Source: JAMXLO01 sp963799415
GTDB taxonomy: Bacteria > Pseudomonadota > Alphaproteobacteria > Acetobacterales > Acetobacteraceae
Direction of reading: 5' to 3'
NCBI GenBank assembly: GCA_963799415.1
Contig: CAWCXI010000041.1
Coordinates: 99,401-163,400 of the forward strand
DNA length: 64,000 bases
Shown: one piece after another, positions 20,279 to 30,106 of the stretch
Position numbering within the stretch: the stretch's first letter is position 1
Layout of the letters: every line of letters begins with the position of its first letter
Program-made: the position numbers and the translations under genes
Notes under the pieces: model-generated
The model's input: only the letters and a program-made list of their open reading frames with translations
Told to the model about the DNA's origin: nothing
The model's database searches: none

Positions 20279-21132
20279 TGAGTGCTCTCTCTGGCGTCGG
20301 ATCTCGACGCAGCAAGCTGGCGTTCGCCGGCGCGGTTTATCTCGGTCTGATCGCGACGACCGCGGTGTTTCTGTTCCCGCTGTTGTGGGTCATCGGTCTG
20401 TCGCTGAAAACGCGGCTGCAGGTGTTCGCGATGCCGCCACTGTTCCTCTGGCGGCCGACGTTCGAGAATTACCTCAGCGTGCTCAGTCAGGCCGACTTCC
20501 TTCAGGCATTTGTCAACAGCCTGGTGGTGTCGTCCGGCGCTGTGCTGCTGTCGCTGTGCATCGGCGTCCCCGCAGCCTACGCGTTCGCGCGGTTTCCGTT
20601 CCGCGGCGGATCCTTCCTGTTCTTTTCACTGCTGGTCATGCGCATGCTGCCGCCGATCGCCGTGCTGGTGCCGATGTACATTCTGTTTAGCAAGTTCGGC
20701 CTGACCACGACCCGGTTCAGCGTCGTCCTCGCCTACACAACGTTCAGCCTGCCACTGGTGGTGTGGATCATGCGCGGCTTCTTCGAGGACCTGCCGCGTG
20801 AACTGGAGGAAAGCGCCTGGGTGGATGGTGCGTCACGCTACGCCGCATTCCGCCACGTGGTGCTGCCGCTGATCCGGCCGGGACTGGTAGCGGCGAGCAT
20901 TCTCTGCCTCCAACTGGCGTGGAATGACTTCCTGTTCGCGGCCGTCCTGACCAACAATGCAACGCGCACGCTGCCCGTGCTGATGGCGGCCTATTCCGGC
21001 GGCGACACTGGCGTCGACTGGGGCGGCATGACAGCCTCCGGAGCGCTGGTGATCCTGCCGGTGCTTATTTTCTCGTTCGTCGCGCAACGGCACCTCGTCG
21101 CAGGGCTATCGTCCGGCGCGGTCAAGGGGTGA
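20278..21132 (+). CDS. ABC sugar-type importer permease 2 (MalG/UgpE-like)
   Basis: 284-residue second permease. Six membrane spans are visible, including VYLGLIATTAVFLFPLLWVI near residue 18. The EAA motif region EESAWVDGASRYAAFRHVVLP near residue 180 is the predicted ATPase-contact loop. It starts at ATG 20278, overlapping the first permease's stop by one base. The typical MalG-type C-terminus (FSFVAQRHLVAGLSSGAVKG) is intact. It pairs with the preceding permease and the binding protein that follows. Confidence 0.92.
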   Translation: MSALSGVGSRRSKLAFAGAVYLGLIATTAVFLFPLLWVIGLSLKTRLQVFAMPPLFLWRPTFENYLSVLSQADFLQAFVNSLVVSSGAVLLSLCIGVPAAYAFARFPFRGGSFLFFSLLVMRMLPPIAVLVPMYILFSKFGLTTTRFSVVLAYTTFSLPLVVWIMRGFFEDLPRELEESAWVDGASRYAAFRHVVLPLIRPGLVAASILCLQLAWNDFLFAAVLTNNATRTLPVLMAAYSGGDTGVDWGGMTASGALVILPVLIFSFVAQRHLVAGLSSGAVKG

Positions 21133-21170
21133 ACAAGGACGGGGCTGAACAAAAACATGGGGAGAGACGT

Positions 21171-22463
21171 ATGAGAGCGCTGAAGCGCCGCACTTTGCTG
21201 CAGGCATCGGCGGGCCTGCTTGCCGCACCGCAGATCATGGCGCAGAGCAAGCCCGAGAAGCTGGTCTATGTTGGCGACAACGGTCCCTGGCACTACGCCA
21301 TGGTCGAGGAGGTGGCGCCGGCGTTTGAGAAGGCCACCGGCATCAAGATCGACTTCACCCTGCTGCCGGTGGATCCATGGCGGGCACGGCTGCGCGCCGA
21401 ACTGGGTTCCGGCAGCAGCGGCATCGACATTGTGCAGTTCTCGGTCAGCATGACCGGCTGGATGGCGCCGCACATGGAGGACCACGAGCCGTTGCTGGCG
21501 CAGATCAAGTCGCGGCATGCCGACTTCGACTGGAACGACTACCTGACCGGCACCAAGAAGGCGGCGAGCTACGAAGGCAAGCTGTGCGGGCTCCCGTATC
21601 GCATCACCACCGGCATCTTCCACTACCAAAAGGCGCTGCTGGAGCGGGCGGGCTTCGCCAAGCCGCCGGAGAACTGGGAGCAGTTCCTGAAGACCGCGCA
21701 GGCGGTGAACACGCCGCCCGAGCGGTATGCCTATGGCCTGATGGGCATGCAGGGTGCCGGCATGTATTCCTGCCTCGCCTCGTGGCTGTTCTCGAATGGG
21801 GGCGCCCGCATGGTGGACTTCAAGACCGGCGAGGTGTTCATCAACGACGCCAAGGCGGTCGAGGCGCTGCAGTTCTACGGCGATCTCAACACCAAGTACA
21901 ATCTGGTGCCACCGGACGCGATGACCTGGCAATTCGAGGAAATCGTCGCCGGCGGCCAGCGCGACCGCTATGCCATGGTGCAGATGTTCGCGCCCTACGG
22001 CACGCTGATCAACGATCCGAAGATCTCGCAGACCGGCGGCAAATGGGCATGGACCACGGTGCCCGGTCCGCACAACAAAGAGGAAGGCCGCACGTGGATC
22101 GACGGCCACACGATCGGCGTGCCGAAATACACCAGGAACAAGGAATGGGCACTGGAGTTTGTGGCGATGTGCTGCAGCCGTGAATGGCAGAAGCGGGCCA
22201 TGATTCGCGGCAATGCTCCGCCGCTGCGCTCGGTTCTGGAGGATCCCGATATGATCGAGCGGATCGGCTGGCCTCCGGTGGCCGCGCAGGCGATCGAGAC
22301 CGGCATCCCAACCCCGGCCAATCCGGTGTGGGACACCTTGGAGGTGCAGATGCGGACCGCCATTTCCCAGGTCCAGCTCGGACAAAAGACGGCCAAGGTT
22401 GCATTGGACGAACTGGCGACGGGCTGGCAGCGCAGCCTGCGACGCGCGGGGATCGGTCGATAA
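21171..22463 (+). CDS. ABC importer extracellular solute-binding protein, family 1
   Basis: 430-residue periplasmic binding protein. The N-terminus MRALKRRTLLQASAGLLAAP carries an RR pair before a hydrophobic stretch, so Tat or Sec export is possible, with cleavage near IMAQS. The mature part has the family-1 (MalE/UgpB-like) pattern EEVAPAFEKATGIKIDF and later WIDGHTIGVPKYTRNKEWALEF. The ligand is not predictable; sugars, polyols or glycerol-phosphates are common for this family. A GGGGAGAG site precedes ATG 21171. No ATPase gene follows, so the complex must borrow one from elsewhere. Confidence 0.92.
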   Translation: MRALKRRTLLQASAGLLAAPQIMAQSKPEKLVYVGDNGPWHYAMVEEVAPAFEKATGIKIDFTLLPVDPWRARLRAELGSGSSGIDIVQFSVSMTGWMAPHMEDHEPLLAQIKSRHADFDWNDYLTGTKKAASYEGKLCGLPYRITTGIFHYQKALLERAGFAKPPENWEQFLKTAQAVNTPPERYAYGLMGMQGAGMYSCLASWLFSNGGARMVDFKTGEVFINDAKAVEALQFYGDLNTKYNLVPPDAMTWQFEEIVAGGQRDRYAMVQMFAPYGTLINDPKISQTGGKWAWTTVPGPHNKEEGRTWIDGHTIGVPKYTRNKEWALEFVAMCCSREWQKRAMIRGNAPPLRSVLEDPDMIERIGWPPVAAQAIETGIPTPANPVWDTLEVQMRTAISQVQLGQKTAKVALDELATGWQRSLRRAGIGR

Positions 22464-22585
22464 TCCGGCGTCGCGGCCTGTTGCCGGCGACCGACCCACC
22501 GCAGTGGGCGGGACTTGCCATCTCGCGCCCGCTGCGCGACGGTTAATGCCAGCAAGGCAGTCCAGAACAATCAGGCGAGGTAGCT

Positions 22586-24871
22586 GTGAACGACACAGTC
22601 GTGACCAACTCGGTAAAGCGCTTCAAGTGGGTGGGAACTCGGCCGATCCGTCCGGACGGCGTGCCCAAGGTGACCGGCCGCGCAATGTACGGCGCGGATT
22701 ACAAGCTGCCAGGCATGCTGTACGGCAAGGTGCTGCGCTCGCCACACGCGCACGCGCGCATCCGCTCGATCGACACCTCGGCGGCCGCGAAGCTGCCTGG
22801 CGTAAAGGCAGTGATCACGGCAAAGGACCTGCCGGACCAAAAATTCGACTACATCGGCCCCGAGCGCGTTGCGCAAAATTTCTGGCACATCACCCGCAAC
22901 ATTATGGCGCGCGAGAAGGCGCTGTATGAAGGTCACGCGGTGGCCGCGGTGGCGGCTACCAGTACCTCGATCGCCGAAGAGGCAGCGTCGCTGATCAAGG
23001 TAGATTACGAGGTTCTGCCGCACGTCATCGACGTCGACGAGGCGATGGCGGATGACGCGCCGCTGCTGTTCGAAGATATGATCACCCGCGGCATCGAGCC
23101 GGCGCCTACCAAGCCCTCCAACATCTCCAAGCGGCTGGCGTTCCAGGTCGGCGATGTTGAGGCCGGCTTCCAGCAGGCCGACGTGGTGATCGAAAAGGAG
23201 TTCAAGACCGCCGCAGTGCACCAGGCGTATATCGAGCCGCACGCCTGCGTCGCGCGCTGCGACTCTGATGGACAGACTGAAATCTGGTCCTCCTCGCAGG
23301 GCCACTTCCAGATGCGCGCGCTGACCGCGGCGATCCTGAAGAAGCCAGTGGGCGACATCCGCGTCTATCCGGCCGAGATCGGCGGCGGTTTCGGCGGCAA
23401 GACGGTAACCTACCTGGAGCCGCTCGCGACGATGCTGTCGATGAAGTCCGGCGGTCCGGTGCGTCTGATGATGGCGCGCGAGGACGTGTTCCGCGCCACC
23501 GGTCCCACCTCGGGTTCGTCGATGTGGGTGAAGATCGGCGTCACCAAGGACGGCAAGATCGTCGCCGGCGACGGCATCTTCAAGTTCCAGTCCGGGGCAT
23601 TCCCCGGCTCGCCGGTGATGAACGGCTGCCTGTGCGCGTTCGCCCCGTACGACATTCCGAACCAGCGCGCGGTCGGCTACGACGTGGTGAGTAACCGACC
23701 GAAGGCCGCAGCGTATCGTGCGCCCGGCTCGCCGATCTCCGCCTTCGCGGTGGAGAGCGTGATCGACATGTGCGCCGCGGCGATCGGCATGGATCCGCTG
23801 GAGCTGCGGCACAAGAACGCCTGCCGCATCGGCACGCCCACCATCTTTGGGCCAAAGCACGCGCACGACGGCTACGTGCAGACGCTCGAGGCGTTGCAGA
23901 ACCATCCGGCCTACAAGGTGAAGCTGGGCAAGAACCAGGGGCGCGGTGTCGCGTCAGGCTACTGGTTCAACGGCGGCGGCAATTCGAGCGCGACGATTCA
24001 GGTGAACGCCGATGGCACCGTGCTGGTGGCGACCGGCAGTCCGGATGTCGGCGGCTCGCGTGCCTCGATGGCGATCATGGCTGCGGAAACCCTGGGCGTT
24101 GACTACAACGTGGTGCGGGCGATCGTCGCCGATACCGGCTCGGTCGGCTACACGCACGTCACCGGCGGTTCGCGCGTGACCTTCGCCACCGGCACCGCGG
24201 TGGTCAACGCGACCAAGGCCGTGGTGAAGGACCTGTGCAAGCGGGCTGCGCTGATCTGGGACGTGGACCCCGACGGCGTGATCTGGGAGGACGGCTTCGC
24301 CAAGCCGGCCGGGTCCAACGTGGGCGAGTTCGAGCCCTTGTCGCTGAAGGCTCTGGCAGCGAAATCGTCGGCCACCGGCGGGCCGATCACAGCGGCGGCG
24401 TCGGTGAATGCCGGCGGACAGGCGCCCGGCTTCTCCACCCAGTTCTGCGATGTCGAGGTGGACCCCGAGACCGGCAAGGTGACCATCCTCCGGTTCGTCG
24501 CCGCGCAGGATGTCGGCAAGGCCATCCACCCGAGCTATGTCGAGGGACAAATCCAGGGTGGCGTCGTGCAGGGCATCGGCTGGGCGCTGAACGAGGAATA
24601 CATCTACAACGCCAAGGGACAGCTCGATAACCCGGGCTTCCTCGACTACCGCTGCCCGGTCGCGTCGGACCTGCCGATGATCGACGCGGTGCTGGTGGAG
24701 GTGCCAAACCCGGCGCATCCGTTCGGCGCGAAGGGCGTGGGCGAGGTGAACATCTGCCCGCCGATGGCCGCGATCGCCAACGCGATCTCAGCCGCGATCG
24801 GCGTGCGGATGACCGAGCTGCCGATGTCGCCGCCGAAGGTGCTGGAGGCGATCGACGCCAAAGGCGCATAG
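22586..24871 (+). CDS. Xanthine dehydrogenase family molybdopterin-binding large subunit
   Basis: 761-residue molybdenum-hydroxylase catalytic subunit (CoxL/XdhB/aldehyde oxidase type). The N-terminal a/b domain is marked by RPDGVPKVTGRAMYGADY, the Mo-cofactor loop by EIGGGFGGK near residue 265, the substrate-channel segment by AYRAPGSPISAF near 375, and the catalytic glutamate by GAKGVGEVN near 716. The start is GTG 22586 with an AGGCGAGG site. Active enzymes of this family normally need [2Fe-2S] and often FAD subunits; neither is encoded nearby. The substrate (aldehyde, purine, other N-heterocycle) cannot be assigned. It may be co-expressed with the ABC importer upstream and the MoaD-like gene downstream. 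Confidence 0.9.
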   Translation: MNDTVVTNSVKRFKWVGTRPIRPDGVPKVTGRAMYGADYKLPGMLYGKVLRSPHAHARIRSIDTSAAAKLPGVKAVITAKDLPDQKFDYIGPERVAQNFWHITRNIMAREKALYEGHAVAAVAATSTSIAEEAASLIKVDYEVLPHVIDVDEAMADDAPLLFEDMITRGIEPAPTKPSNISKRLAFQVGDVEAGFQQADVVIEKEFKTAAVHQAYIEPHACVARCDSDGQTEIWSSSQGHFQMRALTAAILKKPVGDIRVYPAEIGGGFGGKTVTYLEPLATMLSMKSGGPVRLMMAREDVFRATGPTSGSSMWVKIGVTKDGKIVAGDGIFKFQSGAFPGSPVMNGCLCAFAPYDIPNQRAVGYDVVSNRPKAAAYRAPGSPISAFAVESVIDMCAAAIGMDPLELRHKNACRIGTPTIFGPKHAHDGYVQTLEALQNHPAYKVKLGKNQGRGVASGYWFNGGGNSSATIQVNADGTVLVATGSPDVGGSRASMAIMAAETLGVDYNVVRAIVADTGSVGYTHVTGGSRVTFATGTAVVNATKAVVKDLCKRAALIWDVDPDGVIWEDGFAKPAGSNVGEFEPLSLKALAAKSSATGGPITAAASVNAGGQAPGFSTQFCDVEVDPETGKVTILRFVAAQDVGKAIHPSYVEGQIQGGVVQGIGWALNEEYIYNAKGQLDNPGFLDYRCPVASDLPMIDAVLVEVPNPAHPFGAKGVGEVNICPPMAAIANAISAAIGVRMTELPMSPPKVLEAIDAKGA

Positions 24872-24874
24872 TTC

Positions 24875-25135
24875 GTGAGCGAGGCGCCCGCGCGGATCGT
24901 TTTCACCACCGGCTTCTCACGCCGCTACACCGGCGGCGTGACGGAGTTCCAGGTGGCAGCGAAGACCCTGCGCGGCGTCATCCGCGAGATGGACCGGAAG
25001 TTCCCTGGCCTCGGCGACACGCTGGAGGAGGAAACCACCGTCGCGATCGATGGGGAGTTGTACGAGATCGACTTCCTGCGCCCAATCAGGCCTGGGGCTG
25101 AGGTGTTCTTCATTCCAAAGATCGAGGGCGGATAG
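24875..25135 (+). CDS. MoaD/ThiS-like beta-grasp protein with C-terminal Gly-Gly
   Basis: 86 residues, ending IPKIEGG. The double-glycine tail and the preceding IRPGAEVFFIP strand are the hallmarks of small sulfur-carrier proteins of the MoaD/ThiS ubiquitin-like family, which are adenylated at the C-terminus by MoeB/ThiF enzymes. It starts at GTG 24875, three bases after the molybdenum hydroxylase stop, so it is almost certainly co-translated with it. That pairing suggests a role in molybdopterin supply or modification for this enzyme, but this is inference. No MoaE or MoeB gene is nearby. Confidence 0.8.
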   Translation: MSEAPARIVFTTGFSRRYTGGVTEFQVAAKTLRGVIREMDRKFPGLGDTLEEETTVAIDGELYEIDFLRPIRPGAEVFFIPKIEGG

Positions 25136-25192
25136 CACCAACCGCTCATCCTACGTGCGAAGCAATCGCCTCCGAGCGAAGCGACCCCACCC

Positions 25193-25313
25193 TGTCATTG
25201 TGAGAAGCGAAGCGACGAAGCAATCCCCATCGAAGTACGCTCAATCAGCGCGAGCGCCGCTTGCGCGAGCTCCCGCCGCGAGATTCCTTGGTCGCTTCGT
25301 TTCTCGCAATGAC
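25193..25313. repeat. Long inverted repeat (33-base arms) between convergent genes
   Basis: Arm 25193-25225 (TGTCATTGTGAGAAGCGAAG...) pairs with 25281-25313 at about 29 of 33 positions, with a ~55-base spacer. The arm sequence resembles the CATTGCGAGGAGCGAAGCGACGAAGCAATC dispersed repeat type common in proteobacterial chromosomes. It lies between the MoaD-like gene and the convergent thioesterase gene and could end transcription from both sides. Confidence 0.75.
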
Positions 25314-25323
25314 ATGGGGTCGG

Positions 25324-25758
25324 TTAAGCCGCGAACTTCTGTAGTATCGCCCGCGATGCTTCCGGCACGTGCACTGGGCGTTGCGTCGCGCGGTCAACGA
25401 ACACGTGGACAAAGTATCCTTCGGCCGCCGCCACATCGTCATCGTTGCGGAACACGCCGATCTCGTAGCGCACTGAACTCCCGCCGATCCGCGCCACCCT
25501 AATGCCGACCGAAATGCGGTCCGGGAACGCCACGGAACTGTGATACCGGCACATCACCTCGGCCACGACACAGTGCACCGGACCATCCAACAGATCGACC
25601 ACGCCATGCGTCATCTCATAGTAGGTCACCGCCGTGTCGAAGAAGGAAAAATAGTTGACGTTATTCACGTGCCGGAACACGTCATTGTCCATCCAGCGGG
25701 TCGTCATCGCGTAAAACCAGCGATAGTCGGCGCGATGGCCCGGCGGTTGGCGGCTCAT
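25324..25758 (-). CDS. Acyl-CoA thioesterase family protein (YbgC/4-hydroxybenzoyl-CoA type)
   Basis: 144-residue single hot-dog-fold enzyme. The signature TRWMDNDVFRHVNNVNYFSF (about residues 19-38) contains the catalytic Asp and the following helix of the 4HBT family, and a central strand VEVMCRYHSSVAFPD-like segment is present as AEVMCRYHSSVAFPD. Such enzymes hydrolyse acyl-CoA or aryl-CoA thioesters in the cytoplasm. Family members resembling this one act on diverse acyl chains, so the substrate is open. It is divergent from copC. Confidence 0.88.
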   Translation of the reverse strand: MSRQPPGHRADYRWFYAMTTRWMDNDVFRHVNNVNYFSFFDTAVTYYEMTHGVVDLLDGPVHCVVAEVMCRYHSSVAFPDRISVGIRVARIGGSSVRYEIGVFRNDDDVAAAEGYFVHVFVDRATQRPVHVPEASRAILQKFAA

Positions 25759-25833
25759 TCAGATATCTCGGTGGTAATTTGCGTTCCGCCGACTGATAGC
25801 CGATAGAGGCGCGCTCGAACAGGAGCCGCTGTC

Positions 25834-26196
25834 TTGCTGACATTCCGCATTGTCATCGCCGCGCTGCTCGGCATCACCCTGACCCCTGGATTCGCCAGCG
25901 CTCACGCCATCCTGGTGCAGAGCCAGCCTGCGGCAGGCGCCAAGGTACCGGCCGGCAGACTGGACATGTCGTTCAGCTACAACAGCCGTATCGATCGCGC
26001 CCGCTCGCGCCTTACCCTCACCAGCCCGGACCACAGCCAATCGGTGCTGAAGATCGCGCCCGACGGACCGCCCAACCTGCTCGAGACCACCACAAACCTG
26101 GAGACATCCGGCGCCTATGTCGTGCGCTGGCAGGTGCTGGCGGTCGACGGCCATATCACGCGCGGCGACGTGCCCTTCACGGTCATGGGCCACTGA
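25834..26196 (+). CDS. copC: CopC-domain periplasmic copper-binding protein
   Basis: 120 residues with a Sec signal (FRIVIAALLGITLTPGFASA, cleavage before HAILVQSQPA). The mature protein begins with histidine, the conserved N-terminal copper ligand of CopC, and ends with RWQVLAVDGHITRGDVPFTV, the family's C-terminal strand with a second histidine region. The start is TTG 25834 with an AGGAGC site. The next gene is CopD-like, three bases downstream; together they form the usual CopC-CopD copper uptake/resistance pair. Confidence 0.9.
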   Translation: MLTFRIVIAALLGITLTPGFASAHAILVQSQPAAGAKVPAGRLDMSFSYNSRIDRARSRLTLTSPDHSQSVLKIAPDGPPNLLETTTNLETSGAYVVRWQVLAVDGHITRGDVPFTVMGH

Positions 26197-26199
26197 CGC

Positions 26200-27864
26200 G
26201 TGAGTCTGCTGATCGACCTGTTCGGCTATCTGTCGATCGTCATCCACGGCCTTACCATCACCGCGCAGTCGATTGCTCTCGGCGGCGTGTTGTTCCTTGC
26301 TTTGGTTGTGCGCCCTCTGCTGGCGCAACTGGGCGCGCCCGGGCAGAGCATCGAGCGCACCTGCATATCCATCGCTGGCTGGAGCGCGGTGGCGCTGGTG
26401 TTATGCGAGGGCGCTGCCGTCGCGCTGCAAACGATGGTGCTGGTCGGCACCGTGGACATTTCGATCGCCGACACGCTACAGGCCAACTTTGCCGTGGCCG
26501 GCATGGTGAAAACCGTCGCGGCGGCTCTGATCGCGCTGACCCTGCTCGGACTTAAGCAGCGCGCGCCGATCGCACCGCTGATCGCACTTTGCGTGATCGA
26601 GTTGGCCGCCGCGACGCTGACCACCCATGCCGCCGCGCGTCTCGATAACCGCACGCCCCTGCTGCTGGTGGAGTTCCTGCATCAGTTCGGCGCCGCGATC
26701 TGGATCGGCGGCATTCCCTGCTTCGTGGTCGCGCTGAATCGCGTGCAGAACCCACAGTCCTGGCGCCTGATCGGCGCGCGGTTCTCCCGCATGTCGATGG
26801 CGGGCGTCGCCTGCATCGTGGTGAGCGGCATCACCATGAGCCTCGGCTACATTGGTAGCTGGGAGGGCTTCTACGGCACCGCCTATGGCGTGATGGTCGG
26901 CGCCAAGATTGCGATGTTCCTCATGCTGCTTGGTCTCGGCGGCGGCAACTTCCTGCTGATTGAGAGAATGCGTTCGCGGCCCGCAGTGCCGGTCACGCGG
27001 CTGAAGCGCTATGCCGAGGTCGAGATCGGCATCGGTGTGGCGATATTCTTTGCGGCGGCATCGCTCACCTCGGTGCCACCGGCGATCGATCTCACGCAGG
27101 ACCGCGTCATCTGGCCCGAGATCCTCGAACGCAATACGCCGCAATGGCCAACGTTCACCTCGCCTGACCACGCCAAGCTGGCGCTGCCAGCATTGCAGGC
27201 GAGACTGGACGCCGAGGCGGCGCATCACAGCGCGGCCGCGTCGATGGCGTTTGTTCCGGGTTCCGGAGACCTGCCGCCGCGCAACGCCGCCGACATCGCG
27301 TGGTCGGAATACAACCATCACTGGTCTGGCCTGTTCGTCCTGGCGATCGGCATCCTGTCGCTGCTGAACGCCGCGGGACTGCGCTGGGCGCGACATTGGC
27401 CGCTGCTGTTCCTGGGTCTCGCGGTGTTTCTGTTCCTGCGCTCCGATCCCGAGGTATGGCCACTCGGCGACATCGGGTTCTTTGCCAGTCTCCGCGACGT
27501 CGAGGTGCTGCAGCACCGGGTGTTCGTCGTGCTGATCGCCGCCTTCGCGATCTTCGAATGGCGCGTGCGAACCAGCCGCAACGTGAAGCCCTGGGCGCGC
27601 CTGCTATTCCCATTGCTGTGTGCCGGCGGCGGTGTGCTGCTGCTCACGCACAGCCACGCGATCGCCAACGTGAAGGAGCAGCTGCTGATCGAGCTGACCC
27701 ACACGCCGCTTGCACTTGCCGGCATCGTTGCCGGGTGGGCACGGTGGCTTGAACTGCGACTCGACCCGGCTACCAGCCCGGTCGCCTGGCGCGTCGCGCA
27801 TTGGCTCTGGCCGGTGTGCTTCATTCTGGTGGGTTTGATGCTGTTGAACTATCGCGAGGCGTAG
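26200..27864 (+). CDS. copD: CopD-family copper transport membrane protein, extended form
   Basis: 554 residues with about a dozen predicted membrane spans. The first ~290 residues match the CopD domain, including LVEFLHQFGAAIWIGGIPCF and YGTAYGVMVGAKIAMF. The C-terminal half (from about residue 365, NHHWSGLFVLAIGILSLL) adds further spans and histidines (VLQHRVFVVLIA, LLLTHSHAI) and appears to be a second membrane module found in some CopD fusions. GTG 26200 lies just after the copC stop, so the pair is translated together. It probably moves copper across the inner membrane with CopC as the periplasmic donor. Confidence 0.88.
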   Translation: MSLLIDLFGYLSIVIHGLTITAQSIALGGVLFLALVVRPLLAQLGAPGQSIERTCISIAGWSAVALVLCEGAAVALQTMVLVGTVDISIADTLQANFAVAGMVKTVAAALIALTLLGLKQRAPIAPLIALCVIELAAATLTTHAAARLDNRTPLLLVEFLHQFGAAIWIGGIPCFVVALNRVQNPQSWRLIGARFSRMSMAGVACIVVSGITMSLGYIGSWEGFYGTAYGVMVGAKIAMFLMLLGLGGGNFLLIERMRSRPAVPVTRLKRYAEVEIGIGVAIFFAAASLTSVPPAIDLTQDRVIWPEILERNTPQWPTFTSPDHAKLALPALQARLDAEAAHHSAAASMAFVPGSGDLPPRNAADIAWSEYNHHWSGLFVLAIGILSLLNAAGLRWARHWPLLFLGLAVFLFLRSDPEVWPLGDIGFFASLRDVEVLQHRVFVVLIAAFAIFEWRVRTSRNVKPWARLLFPLLCAGGGVLLLTHSHAIANVKEQLLIELTHTPLALAGIVAGWARWLELRLDPATSPVAWRVAHWLWPVCFILVGLMLLNYREA

Positions 27865-27907
27865 TCGTCACCTGTTTGACACCAACCCCGAGCCGCCCCA
27901 TCCTGTC

Positions 27908-28018
27908 ACGCTACCGAGGGGAGCCCCGCCGAACGGGGCTGAGAGACCGCCAGGACCGCGCAACGCGGCGGCGCGGTGACCCTTGAACCTGAACCGGGTC
28001 ATGCCGGCGTAGGGACGG
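27908..28018 (+). promoter_or_regulatory. TPP riboswitch (THI element) upstream of thiC
   Basis: The conserved THI-box pieces are present in order. GGGGAGCCC...GGGGCTGAGAG at about 27918-27945 forms P2/P3, a variable GC-rich stem follows, then GACCCTTGAACCTGAACCGG at about 27978-27997 and the closing ATGCCGGCGTAGGGA to about 28016. The element ends about 65 bases before thiC ATG 28084. It binds thiamine pyrophosphate and represses thiC when thiamine is plentiful; a translational mechanism is likely given the spacing, but I did not fold it. Confidence 0.95.
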
Positions 28019-28083
28019 GTGCCGCCGAGATCGCTCCCCGTTCTTCCCCCGTGAGGCCCGCGAGCGCGATTGAGGAGACGTCC

Positions 28084-29911
<1,828 letters not shown>

Positions 29912-29939
29912 GACCAATGCCAGAGATCGCGACTCAATA

Positions 29940-29974
29940 CCGTCATGGTGGGGCTTGGCCGCCGGCCATGACGG
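29940..29974. repeat. Short dispersed inverted repeat downstream of thiC
   Basis: CCGTCATGG (29940-29948) pairs with CCATGACGG (29966-29974) around a GC-rich loop. This CCGTCATGG...CCATGACGG form resembles common intergenic repeats of alphaproteobacteria. It has no T-run and is not a typical intrinsic terminator. Confidence 0.6.
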
Positions 29975-30021
29975 AATGAGTTGTACTCAGCAGGGCTTGG
30001 TATAAAGCCTTCCACCACACA

Positions 30022-30048
30022 AGGGCACGAAGCACGCCTTCGTGCCCT
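30022..30048 (+). terminator. Perfect 11-bp hairpin, probable transcription end of thiC
   Basis: AGGGCACGAAG (30022-30032) and CTTCGTGCCCT (30038-30048) form an uninterrupted stem with a five-base loop. No T-tract follows, so termination would be Rho-assisted or the hairpin may stabilise the mRNA end. It lies between thiC and the SirB1-type gene. Confidence 0.55.
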
Positions 30049-30106
30049 CGCGACTGCCCCTTGAATCGTTCTTGCGCCCGGCCACCATCGCCCTACACTG
30101 CCGCGC

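Noticed and set aside
19336..21132. A 598-residue fused double permease
   Set aside because: Produced by an extra base at 20185. Removing it restores a stop at 20276 overlapping the second permease's ATG, the normal two-gene layout.
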